A DNA stretch of 5,085 bases. Source: an uncultured Clostridia bacterium. Its GTDB lineage: Bacteria; Bacillota; Clostridia; Oscillospirales; Oscillospiraceae. Of this stretch, positions 1 to 5,085 are shown piece by piece. The stretch is taken from positions 1-5,085 of the forward strand of contig CAMWSZ010000255.1 in NCBI GenBank assembly GCA_947177005.1, read 5' to 3'. The notes beneath the pieces are model-generated. The model was not told the DNA's origin, did not search any database, and saw only the letters and a list, made by a program, of their open reading frames with translations. Numbering within the stretch: the stretch's first letter is position 1; each line of letters starts with the position of its first letter. Made by a program: the position numbers and the translations under genes.

Positions 1-222
1 CTTCGTACCAGAACACATTTTAACCGAAAGCTGTGTTAAAATTTCATCAACAGTATTAATTCCGAATAGGGAGATGTTAATTGAACAAGGAATTTCTTTC
101 AACGCCTTATCAATCTGAAAAGATTTTCCTATCCCCCATACTCCGTCAATCAAAATACAGCGATAAGGGTTTTCCTTTTTTGAAAAAGACTTTATTATAT
201 TGGGAATTTCACTGGCTATCAT
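1..222 (-). CDS. KAP-like P-loop NTPase, N-terminal 74 residues (3' end outside window)
   Basis: This frame starts with ATG at 222 and stays open to the window edge, so only the N-terminus is visible. Residues 22-26 form a hydrophobic strand (CILID) leading into a Walker A loop, GVWGIGKS at 27-34, with K33 and S34 as the expected phosphate and Mg-binding residues. The G-x-W-G-x-G-K-S form, followed about 15 residues later by a strand reading NISLFGINTVDEI (49-61), is typical of KAP-type P-loop NTPases, many of which are phage-defence proteins. Walker B and any effector or membrane segments lie outside the window. The ATG overlaps the Res stop as ATGA, and AAGGGG lies 9 nt upstream, so it should be co-translated with Res. 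Its GC content, about 35%, is well below that of res. The ATP-binding fold is seen directly. The KAP assignment is by pattern, and a defence role is inferred from context. Another AAA/STAND-type ATPase is possible. Confidence 0.75.
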   Translation of the reverse strand, partial: MIASEIPNIIKSFSKKENPYRCILIDGVWGIGKSFQIDKALKEIPCSINISLFGINTVDEILTQLSVKMCSGTK

Positions 223-2426
223 TTTCCCGCACCCCTTTTATGTATTATCTCTCGTAGTAGTCCCCATTGTTTACCTTTGATATCGTCACTATACTCCTCC
301 ATGCAGATGCACAGCTCCTGGCTCTGCTTGTCCTCCCGCACAAAGCCGCCACGCAGTCCGTGCTTCTCCAGATAATTTTTCAAAACCTCAAACTTCCTGG
401 GGGAGAAGATGTCGATATCCTCACTCTTTCCAGTGCGGTCAAAACCACCTTTTGTTTCGATGATCCATATCTCCCCCTGGACACTGATAATGTAATCCGG
501 GAAGAAGGACTTCTGCTTACCGAAACTGTCCATATATACGATGGAAAGATACTCCGCCCCTTTATCGCCATTCTTGTAGACCCAATCGACTGCTTCACAA
601 GTTTCGCAGAAGCGTTCAAACTTCTTTTCAGAAGCAGACCGCACCTCTGCCGAAACCAGATAGCCAGCATAAACATTTTTGCCCATCTCTGCCTGAGATT
701 TCGCTGTCCCATCATAAGTAAACAGGCAGGAATGCGGAATATGGAACTCCACAGTGGTGATGCTGGGGATTTTGATGACCTGCTGGTCCAAGATGATTGC
801 CATAGCCTGCCGCACATCGTTTTTGAGCCGGTGGGCATTGTTCAGCACAAAAGCATAGACCTCACGGGTTTCCAACATGAGCAGCTTGTTGGCGTAGCGC
901 ACGTTCTTGTCCAATAGGCGGCGCAAAATCGTATTGATTTGTGCATACTCCAGCCCAACCTTCAGGCCAATCTCCGCTACGCGGTGATGGTACTCCCGGC
1001 CATGAACGTGGGTATTCAATGCAGTGCGGATACTGATGTCGTTGAGGTCCGCAATCTTATCCTTATCCAGCGTGGATACAGAGCCGGACTTGGTGTAGTC
1101 CACAATATCCTCTGAAAAGAGGTAGCCTGCTGCTTCCAGCCGGGTGCGGTTCTCCAACAGAGAATTGCCGGTATGGTAGGTCTGCATAAAATACTGTACC
1201 ATCGCTGTTAATGCGGCGGCGGCATCTCTTGGCTGGGACAGGCCAGATTTTTGCTCGCTGGTCAGCGTGATTTGCCTGAATTCCGGTTTCAGATACAACG
1301 TGGCAGCATCCAGAGCGCCTTTGCCCAAGTTCATCTTGACGCCCTCGGTAAACTTCTCGTCCAGTGTGTAGAGGTAGCAACTGTCCAGCAGGTCACTGCC
1401 GTAGTGCTTCGTCTCCGGCATACGGCGAATGCGGCCAATGGTCTGTATCTCAAAGGTTTCGCTCATGTTGTCCCGGAGCTTTACCAGAATATGGGCACGG
1501 GGGCAGTCCCAGCCGGTGGCAACGGCCTGCTTGATAATGACGGCAACCTGCGGAGCGTCGTTCTGCTCGATGTCCTCCAAATTCTGGTGCTTTTTGGACA
1601 GCCAGACAGCTAACTGCCCGTTTTCATAGGTGATGCCCCTGGACTCAAACCATCGCTCAATCTCGTCCTGCATGACCTCGTTTTTATTGGGAATTTGAAT
1701 GATGATAAGCGGGTTGACCTTTGCTTTCTTTTGGAGAAATGCGCTGTGCAACTCATGTTGTTTTTTGAGCGCCTGTTCCAGCAGATAGGCAATTTGATTT
1801 TCCACATGGATGGTCTGCGCAAAATCCTCATTGATAATCAGCATCTTCTTGATAAGTTCTTCCGCAATCACATCTTCTTCGGGAATTTCAATCAAGTGGG
1901 CTTTGGGATAATTTTTCGGCGTGGCGGAACAGCGGATAATCTTTTCCGGTGCGAAATACCGGAGAATATCTGCCGCCTTAACCGTATCATTCTGGTGGCT
2001 CTCATCCACGATAACAATGAAGGACAGACCGCTGTTCTTGGCATTCTGAATACGCTCCAAAAAGTTGGTGCGCTCACCCTCCTTTAATGCGTTGTTGCCC
2101 TTTTTTGTCAGTTTCTCCCAGTTGATAAAGCAGGCATCGTTTTCCACAAAACCGGAGGTCATCACATCGGCCAGCAGCTTGGTATGGCTGCCATAGATAT
2201 ACTTGTCCATCTTGGCTTTGCTCTGCTCCTCCAAGTCGCCCTTGCCGGGAGTCAACCAGACAAAAACCTTGCCGAAAAAGCTCTTGCCGTACTCGTCTAT
2301 GAAATGGGTCAGGATGATCGTCTTGCCGCTGCCAGTACAACTTTTCAGAATGATCTCCTGCTCTGAACCGGACATGGCTTCCATGAGATCGGCAATGGCT
2401 TTCAGCTGAAATGTCGCAAGCCGCAT
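219..2426 (-). CDS. res: Type III restriction endonuclease Res subunit (SF2 helicase/translocase plus PD-(D/E)XK nuclease)
   Basis: This is the restriction subunit of a type III R-M system. It works with Mod to hydrolyse ATP after site recognition and to cut DNA. Numbering from ATG 2426 (735 aa), visible SF2 motifs are: Q-like FQLKAIADL at 6-14; motif I TGSGKT at 31-36; motif II DESH at 141-144; motif III SAT at 167-169; motif V region ATGWDCPRA at 303-311; and motif VI QTIGRIRRMPE at 328-338. The C-terminal nuclease has FPDY (D644), then after 12 residues E657-T-K659, an intact PD...ExK site. The start is ATG 2426 because GGAGGG sits 6 nt upstream. A TTG at 2432 in the same frame directly abuts that Shine-Dalgarno and is unlikely to be used. 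The gene follows mod by 2 nt. At 735 aa it is clearly shorter than EcoP1I/EcoP15I Res (about 970 aa), mainly by having a short N-terminus and compact inter-motif regions; no frameshift is seen. Confidence 0.93.
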   Translation of the reverse strand: MRLATFQLKAIADLMEAMSGSEQEIILKSCTGSGKTIILTHFIDEYGKSFFGKVFVWLTPGKGDLEEQSKAKMDKYIYGSHTKLLADVMTSGFVENDACFINWEKLTKKGNNALKEGERTNFLERIQNAKNSGLSFIVIVDESHQNDTVKAADILRYFAPEKIIRCSATPKNYPKAHLIEIPEEDVIAEELIKKMLIINEDFAQTIHVENQIAYLLEQALKKQHELHSAFLQKKAKVNPLIIIQIPNKNEVMQDEIERWFESRGITYENGQLAVWLSKKHQNLEDIEQNDAPQVAVIIKQAVATGWDCPRAHILVKLRDNMSETFEIQTIGRIRRMPETKHYGSDLLDSCYLYTLDEKFTEGVKMNLGKGALDAATLYLKPEFRQITLTSEQKSGLSQPRDAAAALTAMVQYFMQTYHTGNSLLENRTRLEAAGYLFSEDIVDYTKSGSVSTLDKDKIADLNDISIRTALNTHVHGREYHHRVAEIGLKVGLEYAQINTILRRLLDKNVRYANKLLMLETREVYAFVLNNAHRLKNDVRQAMAIILDQQVIKIPSITTVEFHIPHSCLFTYDGTAKSQAEMGKNVYAGYLVSAEVRSASEKKFERFCETCEAVDWVYKNGDKGAEYLSIVYMDSFGKQKSFFPDYIISVQGEIWIIETKGGFDRTGKSEDIDIFSPRKFEVLKNYLEKHGLRGGFVREDKQSQELCICMEEYSDDIKGKQWGLLREIIHKRGAGK
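232..237 (-). promoter_or_regulatory. Ribosome binding site of the NTPase gene
   Basis: AAGGGG on the minus strand lies inside the last codons of res, 9 nt before the ATG at 222. Together with the ATGA stop/start overlap it supports the chosen start and translational coupling to res. Confidence 0.6.
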
Positions 2427-2428
2427 AG

Positions 2429-4237
2429 TCAACCCTCCAATTCGCGGTAGTAGTAGTCGGGGATAATATGTGTCACGATCTCCCGCTCTTTCAGTAGTTC
2501 TTCTTGCTCCCCGGTGGGCAGGATATCATGGCCCAGATACAATGTGCGGCACTTGGCGAATGCCGCTGAACGGGCGATAAAGTCTGCCAGCTCCTCATCC
2601 GTCAGCACAATGGCGATCTCGGCGTTTTCAATGAAGTTAATGCCGTTTTCCAATTCTACCAGTTCCCGGACATGGCGCAGAAGCTCGTCCGCATACTCAT
2701 AGTAGAGCTGTTCGTTGATAGGAACATAGTCGATGCGGTAGTATTTCAGGCTGGCTACATATCCTTCACGCTCAATCACCCGCCTGATGCGCTCATAGGT
2801 CACATTCCGGCAAATGTTATTTTCGTTATTGGTGCAGAGAATGAATTTGCGCTTACCATCCCTTGCTTTATTTAACACCATAGCAGCTTCACCAGTTGTC
2901 CCAGAGCCAGCAAAAAAATCAAGCACAATGCTCTCATTACCAGAAGTAGCACGTAAAATTTCAACAATGTATTCTAAAGGCTTCGGATAAGGGAAACGCT
3001 TATCTCCGAAAACTTCTCTCACATAAGAAGAACCTTTAGTGGTAAAAAAATTTTTTTCGACCCATATTGTAGGAATTTCGCTGCCAACTGTCTCGTTTTT
3101 CCCAAATTTGAGCGTTGGCATATTATCTTCGTGTCCAAGTATTTCGAGTTCGCCTGACTCTGCTTTTTTTATTACCCCATCCGGTAAATATTGAACACTA
3201 AATTCGTTCGGATTATTTTTGGATTTATTTTTGCTGATTTTTATATATCCTTTTTCCCAATCGTGGAGTAGTCTTGAAGAAATTAGCCGCCATACACAAT
3301 CAGCGCCTTTACTGCTAACTGGCCACAAAGCGACCGTTCCTTCTGGTGCTTCATCATAGTCAAAGGTAAAATCTTTCAATTCACCAGTATATGTACCGTC
3401 GTTTACTCGTTCTGTCAACGACTTTCCAACTCCGACAATGTGCATGGTCTTTTTATCAATGAAAATTGGATAGGTCTGATTTGGTCTTGTTGTTTTATCA
3501 AATGTACTCAAGGTCAGTCCCTCGAAAGGAGAGCGCTCAATACCACCTGTAAAACTCATGGCACTTGGTGCAAATTCCTCTGGAACAATAAAGACCAAGT
3601 ATTCTTGTGTATATGTAAATCCGCCGTTTGGCTTTCCGCCCGACGTCTGGACAGTTACACATACGACTTGTCTATTAAAAAAAATTTCTTGGCAGAGCAT
3701 CACAAGATTATGTACTTCTTGATAGCCAATACTGATTACAATTGCCCCCTGGGGAGACAGCAAACTTTGTGTAAGTATCAATCGTTCAGAGATAAATGAA
3801 AGCCACTTTGAATGAATGAACATGTCGGTTTTATCAACAAAAGTATCATCATAGATGAAATCCTTATTGCCTGTATTGTACGGCGGATCAATATAAATAA
3901 GGTCGATTCTGCCCCGATGGGTCTTTTCCAACAGTTGCAAAGCGGCCAGATTATCACCCTCCAGCAGGAAGTTCATCTCACCGCCGTTGTTGATCATCAG
4001 GCTCGGTTCCTCTGTCAACACCGGTGTGTGTTCCGCCAGCACTCTGTCGATGGATTCCTGATGTTTCTCGAAAACCAGACCGTACTTCTTGCCGTTCACG
4101 TCTTTCTCCAAGTCGGAGAGATAGGTCAGCAGGTTGCCGGTATTCTCGTCCTGGGGTGTAGCGGAGATATACGCTCGGATAGCGGAGATTTTGGAGAGAA
4201 GGTCATCCCGCTTTTGTTTGGAGAGGTTGGTAGACAT
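2429..4237 (-). CDS. mod: Type III restriction-modification DNA adenine-N6 methyltransferase, Mod subunit
   Basis: Mod transfers methyl from S-adenosylmethionine to adenine N6 in the recognition sequence and gives the Mod-Res complex its specificity. Numbering from ATG 4237 (602 aa): the N-terminal helical region ends in KKYGLVFEKHQE (50-61), typical of type III Mod proteins, followed by NFLLEGDNLAAL (89-100). The catalytic motif IV is DPPYNTG at 117-123 (nucleotides 3889-3878 encode DPPY). A long variable section follows, expected to be the target recognition domain. Motif X region KPLEYIVEIL is at 419-428 and SAM-binding motif I DFFAGSGTT at 440-448. The order IV - TRD - X - I marks a beta-class enzyme. 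The tail contains NENNICRNVTYERIRRV, also common in this family. Start choice: GGAGG is 8 nt before ATG 4237, while the in-frame TTG at 4252 overlaps that Shine-Dalgarno and is rejected. The upstream stop TGA is 1 nt before the ATG. The middle of the gene is AT-rich, as described separately. No truncation is seen; length is near EcoP15I Mod (about 640 aa). Confidence 0.95.
   Translation of the reverse strand: MSTNLSKQKRDDLLSKISAIRAYISATPQDENTGNLLTYLSDLEKDVNGKKYGLVFEKHQESIDRVLAEHTPVLTEEPSLMINNGGEMNFLLEGDNLAALQLLEKTHRGRIDLIYIDPPYNTGNKDFIYDDTFVDKTDMFIHSKWLSFISERLILTQSLLSPQGAIVISIGYQEVHNLVMLCQEIFFNRQVVCVTVQTSGGKPNGGFTYTQEYLVFIVPEEFAPSAMSFTGGIERSPFEGLTLSTFDKTTRPNQTYPIFIDKKTMHIVGVGKSLTERVNDGTYTGELKDFTFDYDEAPEGTVALWPVSSKGADCVWRLISSRLLHDWEKGYIKISKNKSKNNPNEFSVQYLPDGVIKKAESGELEILGHEDNMPTLKFGKNETVGSEIPTIWVEKNFFTTKGSSYVREVFGDKRFPYPKPLEYIVEILRATSGNESIVLDFFAGSGTTGEAAMVLNKARDGKRKFILCTNNENNICRNVTYERIRRVIEREGYVASLKYYRIDYVPINEQLYYEYADELLRHVRELVELENGINFIENAEIAIVLTDEELADFIARSAAFAKCRTLYLGHDILPTGEQEELLKEREIVTHIIPDYYYRELEG
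2433..2438 (-). promoter_or_regulatory. Ribosome binding site that decides the Res start
   Basis: GGAGGG on the minus strand overlaps the last sense codons of mod. It is 6 nt from ATG 2426 but has no spacer to the in-frame TTG at 2432, so it selects the ATG. Ribosomes ending mod would terminate (TGA 2431-2429) next to this site, which favours coupled Mod and Res synthesis. Confidence 0.7.
2821..3900 (-). other. AT-rich core of mod covering the target recognition domain
   Basis: Hand counts per 60-nt line give about 39% GC over this stretch (individual lines 28-52%), against 50% just below it (2761-2820), 53% just above it (3901-4020), and 55% in sampled flanking lines at 2521 and 4081. The high-coordinate edge falls at the DPPY motif and the low-coordinate edge a little beyond the FAGSGTT motif, so the atypical DNA coincides with the specificity-determining part between conserved catalytic motifs. 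Recombinational replacement of the recognition domain is inferred. Amino-acid composition of the domain could contribute to the bias. Confidence 0.55.
3044..3057. repeat. A7-T7 homopolymer junction inside mod
   Basis: Seven A followed directly by seven T on the plus strand, encoding the E-K-N-F-F part of Mod near residues 393-398. Other runs in the same core are T7 at 3164-3170, A8 at 3677-3684 and A7 at 2912-2918. These are potential slippage sites, but all are in frame here and each run is short. Confidence 0.5.
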
Positions 4238-4238
4238 A

Positions 4239-4562
4239 TCAGTTTCCTCCAAGATGCTTCAATGCTTCTTCTGTGAGCTTCTCTGCGGCCTTTTTTGCCA
4301 CCTTCTCTCCACGCAGTGCGTTCAAGAAGTTATAACAAGCAGACGCCCTCTCTTGGGAAGTTTGTGCTGGTGTTCGCCCTTGATTATACTGATTTGCTTC
4401 AGTCTTATATTTAACTAAAATTTCATCAATAAGCTGGTTAGCGTCACACCATCTTCCCTGCCGGGCAAAAAATTCCAGCTTATCCATGTCTCCGGTGATA
4501 TCTGCCACATCCGCAGCGTCTTTGGCTTCATGGTTCAGCTTCAAATAATCTAAGTCTGTCAT
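4239..4562 (-). CDS. Hypothetical 107-residue protein, first gene of the R-M operon
   Basis: I do not recognise this protein. It starts at ATG 4562 with AAGGGG 6 nt upstream and ends in TGA 1 nt before the mod ATG, so it looks genuinely expressed and coupled to mod. The protein is soluble-looking, highly charged (about 18 acidic and 15 basic residues) and probably mostly helical. It has a D/E-rich N-terminal third, an aromatic patch FFARQGRW (31-38), a helix-like LIDEILVKYK stretch (44-53), a Gln/Thr/Ser-rich linker (about 56-70), and a Lys/Ala/Glu-rich C-terminal helix. No signal peptide, membrane segment, zinc-binding cysteine pattern (only two Cys) or clear helix-turn-helix is visible. Its position suggests an accessory or regulatory partner of Mod/Res, but that is inference. 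It is not a fragment of Mod as far as I can see. Confidence 0.8.
   Translation of the reverse strand: MTDLDYLKLNHEAKDAADVADITGDMDKLEFFARQGRWCDANQLIDEILVKYKTEANQYNQGRTPAQTSQERASACYNFLNALRGEKVAKKAAEKLTEEALKHLGGN
4246..4250 (-). promoter_or_regulatory. Ribosome binding site that decides the Mod start
   Basis: GGAGG on the minus strand lies in the final codons of the 107-residue upstream gene, 8 nt before ATG 4237. It overlaps the in-frame TTG at 4252, so the TTG cannot be its start codon. Confidence 0.7.
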
Positions 4563-4568
4563 AAATGT

Positions 4569-4574
4569 CCCCTT
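4569..4574 (-). promoter_or_regulatory. Ribosome binding site of the 107-residue gene
   Basis: AAGGGG on the minus strand, 6 nt before ATG 4562 and about 15 nt after the end of the promoter -10 box, giving a short leader of roughly 20 nt. Confidence 0.65.
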
Positions 4575-4589
4575 AAAATAGTTTTTGCC

Positions 4590-4618
4590 ATTATACCATA
4601 TTTTGTGACAAAGTGCAA
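4590..4618 (-). promoter_or_regulatory. σA-type promoter of the R-M operon (extended -10)
   Basis: On the minus strand, a perfect TATAAT (4595-4590) is preceded by TGG, making an extended TGnTATAAT -10 element (4598-4590). A weaker -35, TTGCAC (4618-4613; 3 of 6 matches), is placed with the ideal 17-nt spacer. Transcription would start near 4583, about 20 nt before the 107-residue gene. The -10 box overlaps the stop codon of the SLOG gene, so the promoter is embedded in the end of that gene. Prediction by inspection only. Confidence 0.7.
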
Positions 4619-5085
4619 TTACTCTTGAAAGGCTTTATTATAATGATCTCCCGCCCCAGCTTCTGAGCATACCTCACCGTCATCGCCGTTCCTCCCCTCC
4701 ATTCGCCATTGTAGACGGCTAGCAGACAAGCGGCGTGATCGACTAGATAGCGGTTGCGTTTGAGCATACAATCTTTGCTATATTCCCGACTCACATATAC
4801 GATGCTGTCCGCCTGCTCCAGAATCGAGCAATAGAGCTCCTGCGCTGAAGCTAACCACTGTTTTTCCTGACCCTTGCAGGGTAGGACACAGTGGAGTTTT
4901 ATTGTGGGATTTTCTTTTTTCAAAGCAAGAACCGCCAGTGCCGCCCAAGTGTCAGTTCCCTCCGCCATACCGGAGAGAAAGTCTGTGTAGCCAACATTCA
5001 CCAGTTTGACAATCTGCTCAGTCAGAGCCTTTTTCAACGCGATACATCTGACATCGGTTTCATCATAACCCCACGGAAACTTTTT
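4591..5085 (-). CDS. SLOG-family protein (DUF1273/YpsA-like), N-terminus outside window
   Basis: The frame is open from the window edge to TAA at 4593-4591, giving 164 visible residues. The true start lies beyond the edge: the in-frame TTG at 5037 is internal, because the codons before it encode KFPWGYDE, which matches the segment following the usual N-terminal TGHR motif of this family. Probably only about 10-20 residues are missing. Visible Rossmann-like features are SGMAEGTDTWA at 38-48 (the SLOG nucleotide-binding glycine region), a LHCVLPC strand (64-70), the family-typical KRNRYLVDHA (109-118) and YNGEWRGGT (125-133) blocks, and a final strand REIIII (145-150). SLOG domains bind nucleotides or nucleotide-derived ligands, and some act in anti-phage signalling. 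The function of this stand-alone type is not established. It lies on the same strand as the R-M operon, 28 nt before the next gene, with no terminator between them, so read-through is possible. Confidence 0.85.
   Translation of the reverse strand, partial: KKFPWGYDETDVRCIALKKALTEQIVKLVNVGYTDFLSGMAEGTDTWAALAVLALKKENPTIKLHCVLPCKGQEKQWLASAQELYCSILEQADSIVYVSREYSKDCMLKRNRYLVDHAACLLAVYNGEWRGGTAMTVRYAQKLGREIIIIKPFKSNCTLSQNMV
4602..4612. promoter_or_regulatory. Small palindrome in the promoter spacer, possible operator
   Basis: TTTGT-G-ACAAA is a perfect 5-bp inverted repeat around one central base. It fills most of the spacer between the -35 and -10 elements, where a bound repressor would block RNA polymerase. 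It also lies in the coding end of the SLOG gene and is short, so chance is possible. Confidence 0.3.

Noticed and set aside
244..273. Possible internal promoter for the NTPase gene (TAAACA, 18 nt, GATAAT on the minus strand)
   Set aside because: Matches are moderate (4 of 6 and 5 of 6), the spacing is one over ideal, and the site lies in AT-rich coding sequence. The ATGA coupling already explains expression.
267..917. Plus-strand open frame of 216 codons
   Set aside because: It lies wholly antisense to the nuclease end of res, which has recognisable motifs, and it shows no family signature or ribosome binding site of its own. It is a shadow of a GC-richer coding strand.
1212..1223. GCG/CGG trinucleotide run in res
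   Set aside because: It encodes a short alanine run (four Ala) and slippage would keep the frame. Not notable.
2427..2432. TTG at 2432 as the start of Res
   Set aside because: It directly abuts the GGAGGG Shine-Dalgarno, leaving no spacer. ATG 2426 has a 6-nt spacer and is preferred.
4238..4252. TTG at 4252 as the start of Mod
   Set aside because: It overlaps the GGAGG ribosome binding site used by ATG 4237, which has an 8-nt spacer.
3812..4276. Plus-strand open frame of 154 codons
   Set aside because: It is antisense to the N-terminal half of mod, where DPPY and KKYGLVFE are encoded on the minus strand. No independent coding evidence.
4563..4590. Terminator between the SLOG gene and the operon
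   Set aside because: The 28-nt gap has no GC-rich stem followed by a U-run. It contains only the leader and ribosome binding site.
5035..5037. TTG at 5037 as the start of the SLOG protein
   Set aside because: The frame stays open to the window edge and the preceding codons encode family-typical KFPWGYDE, so the gene is cut by the window rather than starting there.

Overview
The window is one minus-strand defence locus. It reads from high to low coordinates: the tail of a SLOG-family gene, a σA-type promoter, a small gene of unknown function, a type III restriction-modification methyltransferase (Mod), its restriction/helicase partner (Res), and the start of a P-loop NTPase gene of KAP type that runs off the low-coordinate edge. 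Every long plus-strand frame is a shadow of these genes. No tRNA, rRNA, CRISPR array, transposase or convincing terminator is visible.

The organism is probably a low-to-mid GC Firmicute of the Clostridia, such as a gut Oscillospiraceae or Lachnospiraceae member, or an integrative element carried by one. This is an inference. It rests on strong AGGAGG-like ribosome binding sites, a TGn-extended TATAAT promoter, and a SLOG protein resembling those common in Clostridia and their conjugative elements. No species can be named.

Layout: 5085-4591, SLOG/DUF1273-like protein, missing only its N-terminus. 4618-4590, promoter overlapping the end of that gene. 4562-4239, a 107-residue hypothetical protein. 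4237-2429, Mod (602 aa). 2426-219, Res (735 aa). 222-1, the first 74 residues of a KAP-like NTPase. The last four genes are separated by 1 nt, 2 nt and a 4-nt overlap (ATGA), and each has a good Shine-Dalgarno sequence. They almost certainly form one translationally coupled operon from the 4590-4618 promoter.

Mod should recognise the site and methylate adenine N6, and Mod plus Res should cleave unmodified DNA after ATP-dependent communication along it. All the main catalytic motifs are intact, so the system looks functional. The small leading gene and the trailing NTPase are not part of a textbook type III system and are the most interesting parts. Composition is mosaic: the specificity-determining middle of mod and the NTPase gene are AT-rich (about 39% and 35% GC by hand count), against about 50-55% in the sampled flanks. 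This suggests swapping of the recognition domain and separate acquisition of the NTPase.
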